Positions 32,438 to 44,100 of a stretch of DNA of 64,000 nucleotides are shown here, one piece after another (within the stretch, counting starts at the first letter, position 1; each line of letters begins with the position of its first letter). The stretch lies in contig NW_025813848.1 in the NCBI RefSeq assembly GCF_021917145.1, positions 38,102 through 102,101 of the forward strand, in the 5' to 3' direction. The DNA comes from Hypomesus transpacificus (taxonomy: Eukaryota; Chordata; Actinopteri; Osmeriformes; Osmeridae). The notes below the pieces were generated by a model that was not told where the DNA came from, did no database searches, and saw only the letters and a program-made list of their open reading frames with translations. A program made the translations under genes and the position numbers.

Positions 32438-33470
32438 TCGTGTGCAGTGGTACGAGGTGTGGTGACACTGGAGTGTGACTCAGCTTGGTGATGTTGTCAT
32501 GTTTACCAGTTTGTGATATTGATCCTAAAAGCTTGAAGAGAACTCTGGATCCTTGGTATTTCTGGTGTCCTCTATCAGCTCTGGACTTGAAGGTCATCCC
32601 CAATGGGTAAACACTATTCCAGAGTCCTTTGGGTATGAGAATGGACTAGACATCAAAGGCTTTTACGTGGGAAACAAGAGATGCGGCGCAGAGGGAATGT
32701 AACTCTTATTTAATGGTTTTTGTCTAATAGGAAACAGATCTCTGCTCGTGGGGAAAAATAATACTAAATCTGATCAAGTTTCTCTTTAACGTTTTCAGTT
32801 TTGGAACCTGTGTCAACATGGGATGTAGTTCCTAAGAAGAACCTAAATTAAACGACCGACCCTTAGAAGAGTTCTGAAGAAAAGACGTAGGAAAACAACT
32901 ATGATTTCCAGATCGGCCTCCTTTCTGTGGCAACATATGTTGATGTGGAATACATACAGGTTTCTTAATTCAGTATTTCTCATGGAATTCTCATTCTTCT
33001 TCCCTTTTTTACATGTTATTTTCTTTCTTTCTCTCTTAGTCCCAGTTTGTTTTTCTTGGCCAATTCTAATGAGTCGATAACAATCTAGTTGTTCTGTCAT
33101 GGAAAGATTTGAAGCACTTATTGAGTTTGTGGATGCGTGTACTGGCTGCGTGTTGTCTTGTGGCTGTGTGCATGTCTACTATTATGTAGGCATATCAAAC
33201 ACACCCAATCCCATGTGAGATCACCAACCTGACTCACACAAACACACACTCTACCACAAACACATTCATCTGTTGAACAATTAACTCTGATATGTTTCAG
33301 CAAGGCTAGGCCCAGTTGGTGTACCTGCCTAACTGGATTATAAACTAAGGGTACTATAATGCGATTTGTGAATGTATCCTAATGATGGTTTATAAACAGG
33401 CCCAGTTTTCAGAACAACATGGCCTCTGTCATAATCACATCAATACCTGGGGGAAAGCTAACTGTTTGGT

Positions 33471-33620
<150 letters not shown>

Positions 33621-35333
33621 TTTTGGAATAGCTGGAGAGAGTATGTAAAGATGATTAGAAACAGACCCTAGTTGGTGTGTGATGAAGGTCACAGACTTGA
33701 AGACCTCAGTTCATTGGTCCATGCACAGGAAGCATCTTCTACTCATTATTTTCTTTATTTTTTTAGGGTTTCCAAAAAACCCTGAAGTCCACGTTAAATA
33801 CTCTATGACTCAGACATCCCCCTACATAACGTACAGATCATGTAGAGACAGTACAGCTACAGTAGAGAAAAAAGAAGAAAAAATGTTCTTCATAATCAAT
33901 GATTGATGACATGTTGATTAGAGGCCAGAGGTCATGATGAAATGGAATGTTTCAGATCAACGTATTAAATATCTTGTTTGGCTAAAGTGTAATTTCAGCA
34001 AGTCAGCATCATGACCACACGTCTTACCCATGTCACCGTTCTGTATAGAGGTGGAGCACCCTCTCTAGGCTGGTCCCTCTCAGGAAGCTCTGTATGCCAA
34101 GGTTCAGGGACTCAGAGAGAGAGAGAGACAGGCAGAGAGAGACAGGGAGAGATTGGATTGAGATATCATAGAAGCATAGTTTATCTAAGTGTATCTGATT
34201 AAGTGTGTTGTACTTACAACTCAGTCCATTTAACTGGATGGACAATTAACCTGTCAGGATCTCCACTTGCATGTTAGAAGTGTGTGTTCTTAACCGTGGT
34301 AATTCTGAGGTCATTGTAAAGTCAAGTTATGGCAGGACTTTACAATTCAAACCCTGGAGGAAATTGTAATCAGCACGCATTCCTCTGGCACACATACATT
34401 AACACCCACAGGCACACACTCACAGACACACACACTTTTCCGCACTCACTCTTTCACCCACAACACGGATCTGTCATCCATACAAGGGCTGGACTGGATG
34501 GATGCAGTTGGGAATGAGTACTTTGTGTGTGTGTGTGTGTGTGTGGTGTGTGGTGTGTGAGTAAGCACCCAACGACTTAGGGTGTCGAGTGAATGTGAAG
34601 ACATGTGTGTTGGTGTGTGATGAATGATTTGAGACAACCGTGGCTTTTTTTCAACCCAGCATGTCACTAAATCAGCATGACCACAGATGAAAAAGAAACA
34701 AGGGTGGAGTAACCTCAACCATATGCACAAATCCCGCTACCCAGTACGTACAGTATATATGTGACCAGTGTGTGTATACAGTGTGTAGGTGTGACCCTCT
34801 GTATCCGGTGTGTGTGGTGTTGGAGACCTTCCATGCCCAGTGTGACACTCCGCACCTGGTATGTGTGATGCGTGACCTCTTCACCCTCGTTTGGCTGATC
34901 TACAGTAAACTGCACACCAACAACCCGAAGGAGCTCACATGTTCTGCATTATCAACTCAGAGAACTACAGAGATGGATTTCAACCGCTCATGCTGAGAAA
35001 CCACAAACACAGGGGAATAAACTACAAAGTGAATTTGATGGATCTAAAGATGGAGACAATTCCTGTAAATATTGTTGAATCTAATAATATGAGGGAGTGA
35101 GAAAATATGTTTTCAATACTTTAATGTTTTTATATTGCAATTGTGTTAGACAAACAATAGTTATGCTGTCCACAGACAATCTTAATGGGACCTACAGTCG
35201 GAGAAGACAATGTTGTCATACGAAATGAAGAGAGTAAACATGTTAGACTGACTCATGTACTGTGCCATAGTTGTGTGGCTCCCCCTAATGGCAGCTGAGA
35301 TGTACAATAAAAACAATGTTCGTTACTTCACAT

Positions 35334-35339
35334 TTTATT
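35334..35339 (-). terminator. poly(A) signal for slc3a2
   Basis: Plus-strand TTTATT reads AATAAA on the minus strand, about 117 bp after the slc3a2 stop codon. It is the closest canonical signal and would give a short 3' UTR. Confidence 0.6.
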
Positions 35340-35455
35340 GTTACTATTTAGCCATCTTGAACGTCACCTTTAAAAAAAACTTTTTTTACTATTACAATCC
35401 CAGTCCTCTGGTTCTCCGTGTCACAAAGTCACCCCCCCCTCCCTCCCAGCGAGGA

Positions 35456-38105
35456 CTAAGGGCTGTAACTTCCTGTCTGGAACAGCTTAATGACGATGCC
35501 TTCCTGTGGTCCGAGCTTCAGGGCATCGAGGGAAATGGCTCCTAAACGGTTCATCCCTGTGCTGGTCATGAACACTCCGGCGCTGGGCAAGCTAGGGGCC
35601 CAAGCGGGGTCCAGAGCGTGGGTTTCTGATCCCAAGTTCACCACCACCAGGACATGGACGCAACCCCAGGAACGCAGAAACGCCAGGATGGGAGGAGAGA
35701 AGGAGGAGGGGAGGGAGGACGAGTTGCTGGACGAGGAGGAGAGGGAGGTGCTGTTGAAGGAGAGGAAGGAGAGGCTCCCGAAGAGCAGGGCCTCTTCTCG
35801 TCCTCTGTAGTGGCTGAGAGAGGTGAAGAGAGACACCTCCGAACGCTGACGTCTCCCCTCATCCTGACGGGGGGAGGGAACAAGGGAGATGAGAGGAGGA
35901 AAGGACAAAGGACAGGTGGCGACAGTGTTAAGAGGAAGGGCAGATGGAGAGGGAGAAGAGAGGGAAGGGAAAATGCTGGACAGGAAGAATTGTAAAAAAG
36001 CGGAGGATGAACAACAGAGGAGTGAAGAATGGCATCAACTGTGTTCTCCTCACCATCTGTACGTCCGCGTGTTGACCTTGCACCAAGCCCAGAGAAACAT
36101 TCTGTAAGAAACAAGAGGATCACTCACCTACACCACATGATTACTCAGCCCCAGTGAACGGTGTCAAACAATGACCTGTAAGAGAGACCACCAGGGGGGA
36201 TACAGCACTGTGCGACTGATCTGTTCCATGTACAGTAGCTACCTGAGTGGGGTTGATCTCTTCTCCGTATTTCACAACAGGTGATCCAGGAAGCGTCATC
36301 ATCAGGACCATGAGCACTCTCTGCAGCCGCCACGCCAACTCCTCTCCCAACTGACACACACACAGTAAGAACAATGCTCAGAGATCAGGCGTAACCACGC
36401 ATCACTTGGAAAAAAGCTGAGCTAGTATTTCCTGCTTCCTACTGTCCAGCTCGGCCATGCATCTCCCATTGGTGTATCCAGGAGCGTTTCCAAGGCAATT
36501 GCCACTTCCTGTGTAGACAGGAGGTGATGCGCTTGCGGCAGGAGTGACCTTGTGACCAGCTCAACCATTGAGCTGTTGAGGGAGGAGCTGGAGGTGTTCG
36601 GGACATCTCCTTTCTGTGTTACCATCACTATCCTGCACCACGCACACACACACACACACACACACATCTGTCAGCACTGAACAAGCCATTCTGTACACTG
36701 GTTTTGCAGTGTGTCAAGATGACCAGACTACCTCTCATCATCTTGAGTGCTGAACTCCTCGAGCAAAACTCTCAACTCCACCAAAGTCTGAAACACAGTT
36801 ATTTTCATGTAATATGATATTCTAAAAATTATTGTAAAAACATATACAATCTTAGCTCCTCAGATGACATATTTTCATCAGTACCTTCTGTGAGTAGGCT
36901 GTGTCAGTGTCACAGATTCCAAATCCAGCCACACCCTGGTCCAACCAGTAACGAATGGCCTTCTGGGAAATCAAGTAATAAGAGAGGTCCAGGTTAAATC
37001 CTCGATCCTATACCGACCCAGAGAGACCATCACTGCTGTACCTGGACATTGCTGTTGTTCACCAGGGCCTCAGGTGCAGCCAGATCCAGATCACACCAGT
37101 CCAGAACTACCTTTAGACCTGCAGGAAGGGGGGGGGGGGGGGGTATGTGTGTGCATATTTCCTTTTTGTTTTGTGTGCGTAGTTTGCTTCTCAGAATGAT
37201 TAGGTACAGGGCTACAGTTTGGTAGAATAGGAATGTATGTTGATAGTCAATTCATAGCCATCGATGTCTCCTCTCTTTGGACAAGATTAATATTTGGTAT
37301 ACATGTAGGACAGTGTAAACATACCCACAGCCACTAATGTTGAGTTTCTTCCTCAGTCTCCATAAGTGACAAGTCTACACAATGATTCAGTTCTTACCAG
37401 CCTTGTGGCTCTCCATGAGAAGATGCTGGATCTGGGGTGTTGTTCCCACACTGGGGTCCACCAAAGAGAGGTCTAGAGCGGACACAGAATTGCTGAACAG
37501 TCCTTCCAGCACCACAGCCCCCACCCCCAGGGTCTGCAGGTAGGGGAGGCGCTCACTAACAGCTGGGTTGGTATAGGAGTGAGAGAAAGTCTGTCATTCG
37601 GTCAGTCTTCAAACATGTTCAGTTCTGCTATGACATGTTTTACGTTTTAAGAGTTAGTAAGTGAGAAAGACAAGTGGGCGACATAAAAGGTGACCCAAAA
37701 GCAAGCGAGAAAACTTGACTCACCTATGACACCGGCTCCTTGCGTTTCGGCGTCCATGAACAGTGCGGGCTGCAGGCGATAAAACAACGCCTTTTGCCAC
37801 CACAACAGTGTCGGGGCAACCGGCCGGGGGCTCTGAACGATGATGGCAATAGAAGCACCGAGCATCGCCAGCCAACATATCCAGAAGAACCAGACCAGCC
37901 GAGAACGAATCTTCCTCCATCTCGGTCCTCCTGCTTCTCGCTCCAACTGCTCCTTGGTCAATGGTGCCCATTTCCGCGGTTCCGGTTCAGACTCCGGGAT
38001 CAAGAGCGGCACTGTCTCCGACACGACCAGGCTGCCTGCCAGACCGGGACCCTGACCAGCCGCCAAGCTACCGTACCCCAGGTCACCATCCACGTTTGAC
38101 GGCAT
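35456..38105 (-). CDS. slc3a2: 4F2 cell-surface antigen heavy chain (CD98hc), nine coding exons
   Basis: Type II membrane glycoprotein that pairs with SLC7 amino-acid transporters, brings them to the plasma membrane and also binds integrins. Exons (high to low): 38105-37724, 37562-37398, 37118-37042, 36962-36885, 36787-36732, 36632-36443, 36350-36243, 36101-36054, 35863-35456. All have GT-AG borders and matching phases, giving 503 residues. Residues 1-68 are cytosolic and include the family motif LTKEQLEREAGGP. The single TM is about 69-90 (WFFWICWLAMLGASIAIIV). The ectodomain is a GH13-like fold without catalytic use: LKVVLDW, YWLDQGVAGFGICD, TLPGSPVVKYGEEI, and a C-terminal LGPQEGIVIKLF. 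Six N-glycosylation sequons are visible, two in the last exon next to a Ser-rich stretch. The Cys that follows the TM in human CD98hc (APRC) and bonds the light chain reads SPRP here. It could be a divergent paralogue rather than the main orthologue. Confidence 0.9.
37127..37142. repeat. poly(G) run beside an slc3a2 splice acceptor
   Basis: About 15 G on the plus strand, that is, poly(C) in the polypyrimidine tract of the slc3a2 exon 3 acceptor (exon starts at 37118). It probably serves as the pyrimidine tract; its length may be unreliable. Confidence 0.8.
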
Positions 38106-38990
38106 TCTCAATTGTTGACTGGGTTGCTGGCGCGTGACAGAGACAACACAAGCGAGTTTGTAAAAACGGTTACAGTTTTATCTGCAGCGGTATCACTTCA
38201 CTCAAAACCTCCGATTAAGGCAATGTCATATGTTCACTATTAATGAACGTCATTAGTTTGGATTTGCACAGGAAAAGGGAACGGTCCGGTAAAGCAGCAG
38301 CCCAGGCCTCGTCAGTGAACAGGTGAGGTGGACAGACAGAAAGCACCCACCCTAAACAGGCCCGTTACATATCAGCCAGGTGTGTTGATTGAACCTATTA
38401 ACTCTGCATGGTACTGGGATCTGACTGCATAGCTAAGTTTAAGAAGCATCATCATCCATCAAACCAAAGACCCTTAATCCACCAACACTCACCTGGTGAC
38501 CTACAGGCCTTTAACTCTCTCACTCTCTGTATCTGTTATTAACTCCCTCTGCTCTTGTTTTGTCTTTATCAGTCTCTCCCTCAGTGTCTTCCTCCTCTTC
38601 AGTGTGGATGTGCTTGTGGTGGACCTGTGGCGCTGCAGGCTGTTTCGTCTGCCTTCTGACTGGTCAGGGGTGAAGGGTGATAGAGGTAGGCTGGCCAATG
38701 GAATCGCCCCGTGTGGTAATTAGCAAGTTGGTGTCGGATCTCGCCTCACCCAGGCAACACATTGTTGAGAATCCGTGGTTGGGTGTGACAGCTTCTAACC
38801 TCGCATTGAGGCATGCTTTGATTAGAGAGGTCAGGAAGCCCCCCAGGTGTTTTCACTCCCAAAAGAGTGTTGCATCTCAGACTAAGACTTGAGCTGAGTG
38901 TGGGCCTCTTGGACCTTTTCCTGCCATTGCTGATTGTATCCTTTACCTCTGTAAACAACAGCAGCGAGTTTTGGAATTGTGTCAACCTTG

Positions 38991-39382
38991 GCAGGCCAGT
39001 TCCGAACTAGGTAGAACTGAGTTGACTCCCTTGTTTAGTATTGAACAGAAAAGCGACACATGATCTTCATGATGATGTCTGTGTGATGTCTTTTATTGCC
39101 CCATATGAAGCTGCGGGCGAGTAGTACAACAAACAACATGAGACAATTTTGTACAACAAACAGTCATTAGACCTGACAAATCAGGTCAGTTTCCACATAA
39201 TGTGTAAGGTAATACCATATAAAGTAATATCACATTCACTGACAGGATGAAGGACTAGTGATAGGGTAGCTTTCACGTGGTATACGTTGACCCCTCTCAC
39301 CTAGGAGTGTGCTAAGGTCAGGGTGCATGAGGAACTGAATGGATTTCAAGTCGTTAAACTTCCCAACCCCGATCCTAACCCT
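38991..39382 (+). repeat. 392-bp direct repeat, copy 2
   Basis: Same orientation and length as 31953-32344, 7.04 kb away, flanking the slc3a2 gene. Differences include TTGACTCCC for TACACTCCC, GGATGAAGG for GGATAAAGG and CACGTGGTATACG for CACATGCTATACG. Confidence 0.9.
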
Positions 39383-39388
39383 CTCCCA

Positions 39389-39390
<2 letters not shown>

Positions 39391-39426
<36 letters not shown>

Positions 39427-39430
39427 TCTT
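39391..39430. repeat. (CT)n microsatellite following repeat copy 2
   Basis: Shorter counterpart of the CT tract at 32358-32437, in the same position relative to the 392-bp repeat. Confidence 0.93.
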
Positions 39431-39619
39431 TTGGTCCCCTCCCCTCCATCCTCTCTGCCCCACATCCTTCTTTATTAGCGTGTGTTGCATTTGGGGCTGC
39501 ATAATGGCCATAACATGGTCCTGCTACAGCATTTATGACACCTCCAGCACCCTCGCATGATCCTGCAAACCATCTTCCAGTACGCCGGGGCCATCACAAG
39601 ACCCCTTCTGGCACTCGTG

Positions 39620-39689
39620 CACGTGAGTCCCCTTAGTCGTGCACGTGAGCCTGGCACTCGTGCATGTGACCCTGGTGCGAATGCACGTG
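39620..39689 (+). promoter_or_regulatory. cluster of three CACGTG E-boxes
   Basis: Palindromic CACGTG hexamers at 39620, 39642 and 39684 lie in a degenerate tandem repeat around CTGGCACTCGTGCACGTGAG. They could bind bHLH factors (MYC/MITF/USF/CLOCK classes), but the repeat origin may be the whole explanation. Confidence 0.3.
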
Positions 39690-39837
39690 CCTCTTGGTAC
39701 TAATAAACTTGGTACTGGTGCCAACTTTATTTATTTTGTAGTAATAAAATATTTCCACAGAAAGTGAATAATTGCTTTTTTTCTGTTCACTTAAAAAAAA
39801 AATGTAAACCATAAATGTCCATGTTTAGATAGTAACT

Positions 39838-40138
39838 ATTGGTCTGGGAACCGGATGAACCGGTGAGCTCCTGTTTTATTTGCTCTGACAGATGGGTCTG
39901 GCCACCCTCTCATTTAAATAGATTTTCTTCTGGCCAAAATCTGGTTGGGCCAATCACAACCCTTTATCTGATATGGGGCGGGTTTAATACGATGAGTGCC
40001 ATTGAGGCATTATCGTAAACAACCAAGGTGACGTTTCATTGGTCTGATTGGTCTTATCTATCCATATCCAATTGCGTCAGTCCAACATTTTGGACAGTGA
40101 CCAAAACATTTGTGAATTGGACTGGCGATGCCAGGCTA
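39838..40138 (-). mobile_element. dispersed non-autonomous element, copy B
   Basis: The reverse complement of this segment aligns with 4530-4846 across almost its full length. It runs from GCCTGGCATCGCC at one end to GGTTCCCAGACC at the other, with shared ATGAAACGTCA, TTGTGATTGGCC and AGAGCAAATAAAACA. Divergence between the copies is clearly higher than for the 392-bp repeat, so the insertions are older. Confidence 0.6.
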
Positions 40139-40615
40139 ACTAACTACAGAAAAAGAGACTAAATACTTTACACAGGCACCAGGAGAGCAGACAAGCTCTT
40201 CAGAAAAATCTTTCTATCTGTCTGTATGTGTGATAGCAATTGTAGGAAAAGTACTGTACTATTTAAAGCATGCAGGCAGCTGTAGAACGTATTGGCGCAG
40301 AGAGTTGATTTGAATATGAAGATGATTGGCTAACTGAGGTCATGTTCTTGTCCAACTCCTGCCCACCACATGTCCTTGTTAAGTTTGCTGGACGAGTCTT
40401 GCTCTTCACCGTGGGGATGCATGGCCATGGCTTGAGTGTTCCGTTTGTCTGGTAACAGTTAGTTGGAGTCCTCAGATCCTTCAATATCCTAGAATTCCAC
40501 AAGGTAATGACGCCACTGTTAGAACATCTACTTCTGAGTTTTTACACAGAAGGTTGTAGAATGACCTAACTGTGGTGAAACTTGGCTTACATAAACTACA
40601 AAATACAGTATTTTT

Positions 40616-40621
40616 TTTATT
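40616..40621 (-). terminator. poly(A) signal for ppm1n
   Basis: Plus-strand TTTATT reads AATAAA on the minus strand, about 70 bp after the proposed ppm1n stop. Confidence 0.5.
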
Positions 40622-40688
40622 GAAGTGACACTGCAGGTTATATGCAATTTGGCATTATTACTGCTTTCACAGAGGAAGCAGCGATTGG

Positions 40689-41082
40689 TTAAAAGATTAT
40701 TCCCATGTCTCCTACCATTGGTTCCTGGGGTCTGAGGGACATGGTAAGTCTCTGGTAGGCTGAGATAATGCACTCTCTCCTGCAGGAAAGACAACATAAA
40801 AAATACCTTGTAAGATCAGGATTAAACAACAACACATATCTTCTATCCTTCCACCTCCATCCCATCTCCTACAGTCCATCATCCCTTCTTTCCTCTCAAT
40901 ATTCTTTCTTCACCTCCCACCCCTCTCCCTCCCTCCTGTCTTACTTGCTCGTGATGCCACCTCCTGGTGGTAGACCAGGGATGTTTTCAGAGGCCAGGAA
41001 CTTCATCACATACAGAAAGTCAGGATCTTCATCCCTGCCCTTCAGTATCTGAAGAATCTCTACAGGGAGAATAAAAGAGGAG

Positions 41083-41135
<53 letters not shown>

Positions 41136-44100
41136 GCAGAGCAGAGCAGAGCAAAAAAGGAGAGACAGAGAAAGATTGAGAGAGGAGTGGGACAAAAATG
41201 TAGCGATAAAGGGGGAGTGAAAAAGGGGGAGACAGAGAGAAGAAGATAGAGGAGCAAGATAGAGAGAGAGAAGGTCATCTTTAGCATGGTCGGGATCACC
41301 TTGAAAACCGAACAAACCTTCACCTCTGTGTCTAGCTGTGCCCATGGTGTGAACACAGCAGCTGGTGCATGCCCAGCATGTTCCTACTGAACACAGCAGC
41401 TGGTGCATGCCCAGCATGTTCTTACCTTCTACTTTGAGTTCTATGAGCTGCTCCAGCTCGGCCTCCTTCTTCAGGGCCTCCTGGGAGACATGGGGGGCTC
41501 CAGGGAAGCACACGATGATGATGCTCATGTTGTCCAAGCTGCCCTGTAGGGGGAGACAAGGAGCAGAGGCTCCATCACTATTGGCTGTCGGAGCTCTGGG
41601 TGATTACAGTAATATGAGGTCTTTTTCTCATCTCATGATGTGAGCATCACAAAGGCACTGCTGTTGATCAGGTTTAGGTACAGCTGGATGGAATTATATT
41701 GAAGTTTGTTTCCAGTAAGAAAGGCTTCTTTAGTTTGGTAGGATTCTATCGTTTGTACGGTTGATTGTAAGAGGATATTGTATGATGTAGTTTTACTACA
41801 TCAAAACATTAAGTGTGAGGCGACATGAAGGAAGAACATGGTACAGTACACGCCTTGAACAGGCTGTGTAAACAGGGCTAGTGTGTGCCAGGTTGACCAC
41901 CTGTCATAGGACCTTAAAGACCTGGTAAATCTCTACCTTCCAGGGGGTTAAGCCTCCTTGGTTTCCATTGATGATTTCAAGTCCTTCCTGGTCAAGAAAA
42001 TACACTCGGAAAGTGTAACCACACACACACACACACACATGCATGCATGCAGGCACACACTAATCCAAGGCCTTTGTTGGCTTTTCCCTCCACGCTCTGC
42101 ATTCTCCCCACCTCCTTTCCCTCCTCCTCCCTCCCTTCGGGTCCTAATCCAGTTATTTAGAGGGAGGATCCAGGTACAGGGTGTGCCTGTATTGGAGCTC
42201 CCTTGTTAAGACGACCAGAAGGAAATAGATCTGGTTGCATAACACCAACTACATAACAACCCCCCCCCCTGTCATCAGGCACCTACCAGCATGGACCAGA
42301 AGGTCAGGACAGGACGGAGTGGAGGTGGAGAACTTCTGAGAGTGTGAGTGTCGACAAGAGGTCTGTGTTATGTGGGTACAGTTTGTAGTGCAGAAACCCA
42401 TTCAAAGAACTATCATCAATCCATTCATTGTATAACTAGAAGCCATTCCCCAGCTCATTCAGTATTACCAGTCTGTTTGGAGCAGGACGGACCCTCACCT
42501 TGTAGAGACAGAGGTCGATGACCTGTGAGCAGATCTCCCTCAGGTCGTTACAGACCTGCATCCTGCTCCTGACGAAGGCACATAGCTCTTCATTCCCGAT
42601 GACGTCCCACACGCCGTCGCATGCCAGGATCAGGAACTCGTCCTGCGGCGAGCGCTCCAGCTCGTACACCTCGGGCTCCGGAGACACCAGCTGCTCCGTC
42701 TGCGGACGCCACTCCACCTGGGCGTGAAAGAAGTCCGGGTGTCACGTGTCGCTAATACCTCCCACTTCCTGTTTCCTGGTTTTGCGATGCAGTGACGCCT
42801 ACAAACGTGGCCGTGGCCCAGAGAGACCCGGTGGTTCCTACCTCCTTGAAGTCAAAGTCCCCCAGTGCACGGGAGACGGCGAGGGAACCGTTGACCCGTT
42901 GCAGGGTTACTGACCCACCAGCATTCTGGATCCGCTCCTTCTCCCTGGGGTTGAAAGGCTTGTGGTCCTCTGTGTAAAAGATCACCTGAGAGGAAGAAGC
43001 AGGCACAAATCTCTCTCTCTCTTTCTAACTCTCTCTGCACCATGGTTGGGTGTACTGCGTTGTTCACGTGGTGGGAAATTGTAGACAATACATGGAACCA
43101 GGAGTACTTTGGTTATTTCACTGGGGGGTGTGACTTATTTCATTGCAGCCCTCTGCAATGAAATAAGTTCAACCTGGAACCACAAGGATCCTCAAAGTGT
43201 ATAAGTACCCTCATTCCCTTTGAGAGTGAAGGTATCTTTTGTAATGTGAGTGACAGACAGATAGATACTTTGTTCAATCCCTTGCAAAGATGAATGTGTG
43301 ATGGTGTTATAGTGTGATGGTGTTATGGTGTGATGGTGTGATGGTGTGATGGTGTGATGGTGTGATGGTGTGATGGTGTGATGGTGTGATGGTGTGATGG
43401 TGTGACGCGAGCGAGCCCACCTGTCCGTCACGGCAGAGGAGCGTGCGTGAGTCGCCACAGTTGATGAAGTAGACGTGTTGCGGGGACAGTAGGATAGCCG
43501 CCGCGGTGGAGCCACTGCGTTCCCAGTTGTCCTGGCGAGAGAGCTTCTGCATGTGCCTGTCTATCGCCAGGAAGCCCTCCCGGATCCCCTCCTTCACCTC
43601 GTCTGGGTCGTTCTCAAGCTTTACTCCCCCTAGAGGATAGCAGGAAATATGACAGCTAAAACGACTACTGTATGTGAACAGCCAAGGGCTGTTGATGATA
43701 GACACACATGCAGACTGTGGCAGTCAAACAAAGAGAGGCAGTCTCTCATCAAGATGGAGTTGAACCTTCTGAAATCTGGTTCCCTCATACGAGGGTATGA
43801 GGGATTTGACAGGCTCTGACACAGTTGTGTATTGTAGCGCTGTAGTTGTCTGTCCAGACAAACACACAAACTTGTTTTCCTCACTTTGAGGTGAAATCCT
43901 TCAGTGGCAAATTAAGAAGCTTGGCTCCTTATTGTATGGACACGTCCTCAAAAGGTTTGTCTTTCATCTAAATCATCTTTTAACGGCTTCTTACTTTGGT
44001 CAAATTTGAAACATTTGAAAAATCTCAGTGTATTTGCCAGCGAGCTGTGTCGCAAGTTTCATTATTAAAGTGCCTGACCCTTCACTTTGAAGCTGAACGT

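Larger units (their letters stand above)
38106..40615. other. slc3a2-ppm1n intergenic region
   Basis: The proximal part upstream of 38105 should carry the slc3a2 promoter and 5' UTR, but I see no clear TATA box. The rest holds the 392-bp repeat copy 2, a short E-box cluster (39620-39689) and dispersed element copy B (39838-40138). No coding exon is evident. Confidence 0.6.
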
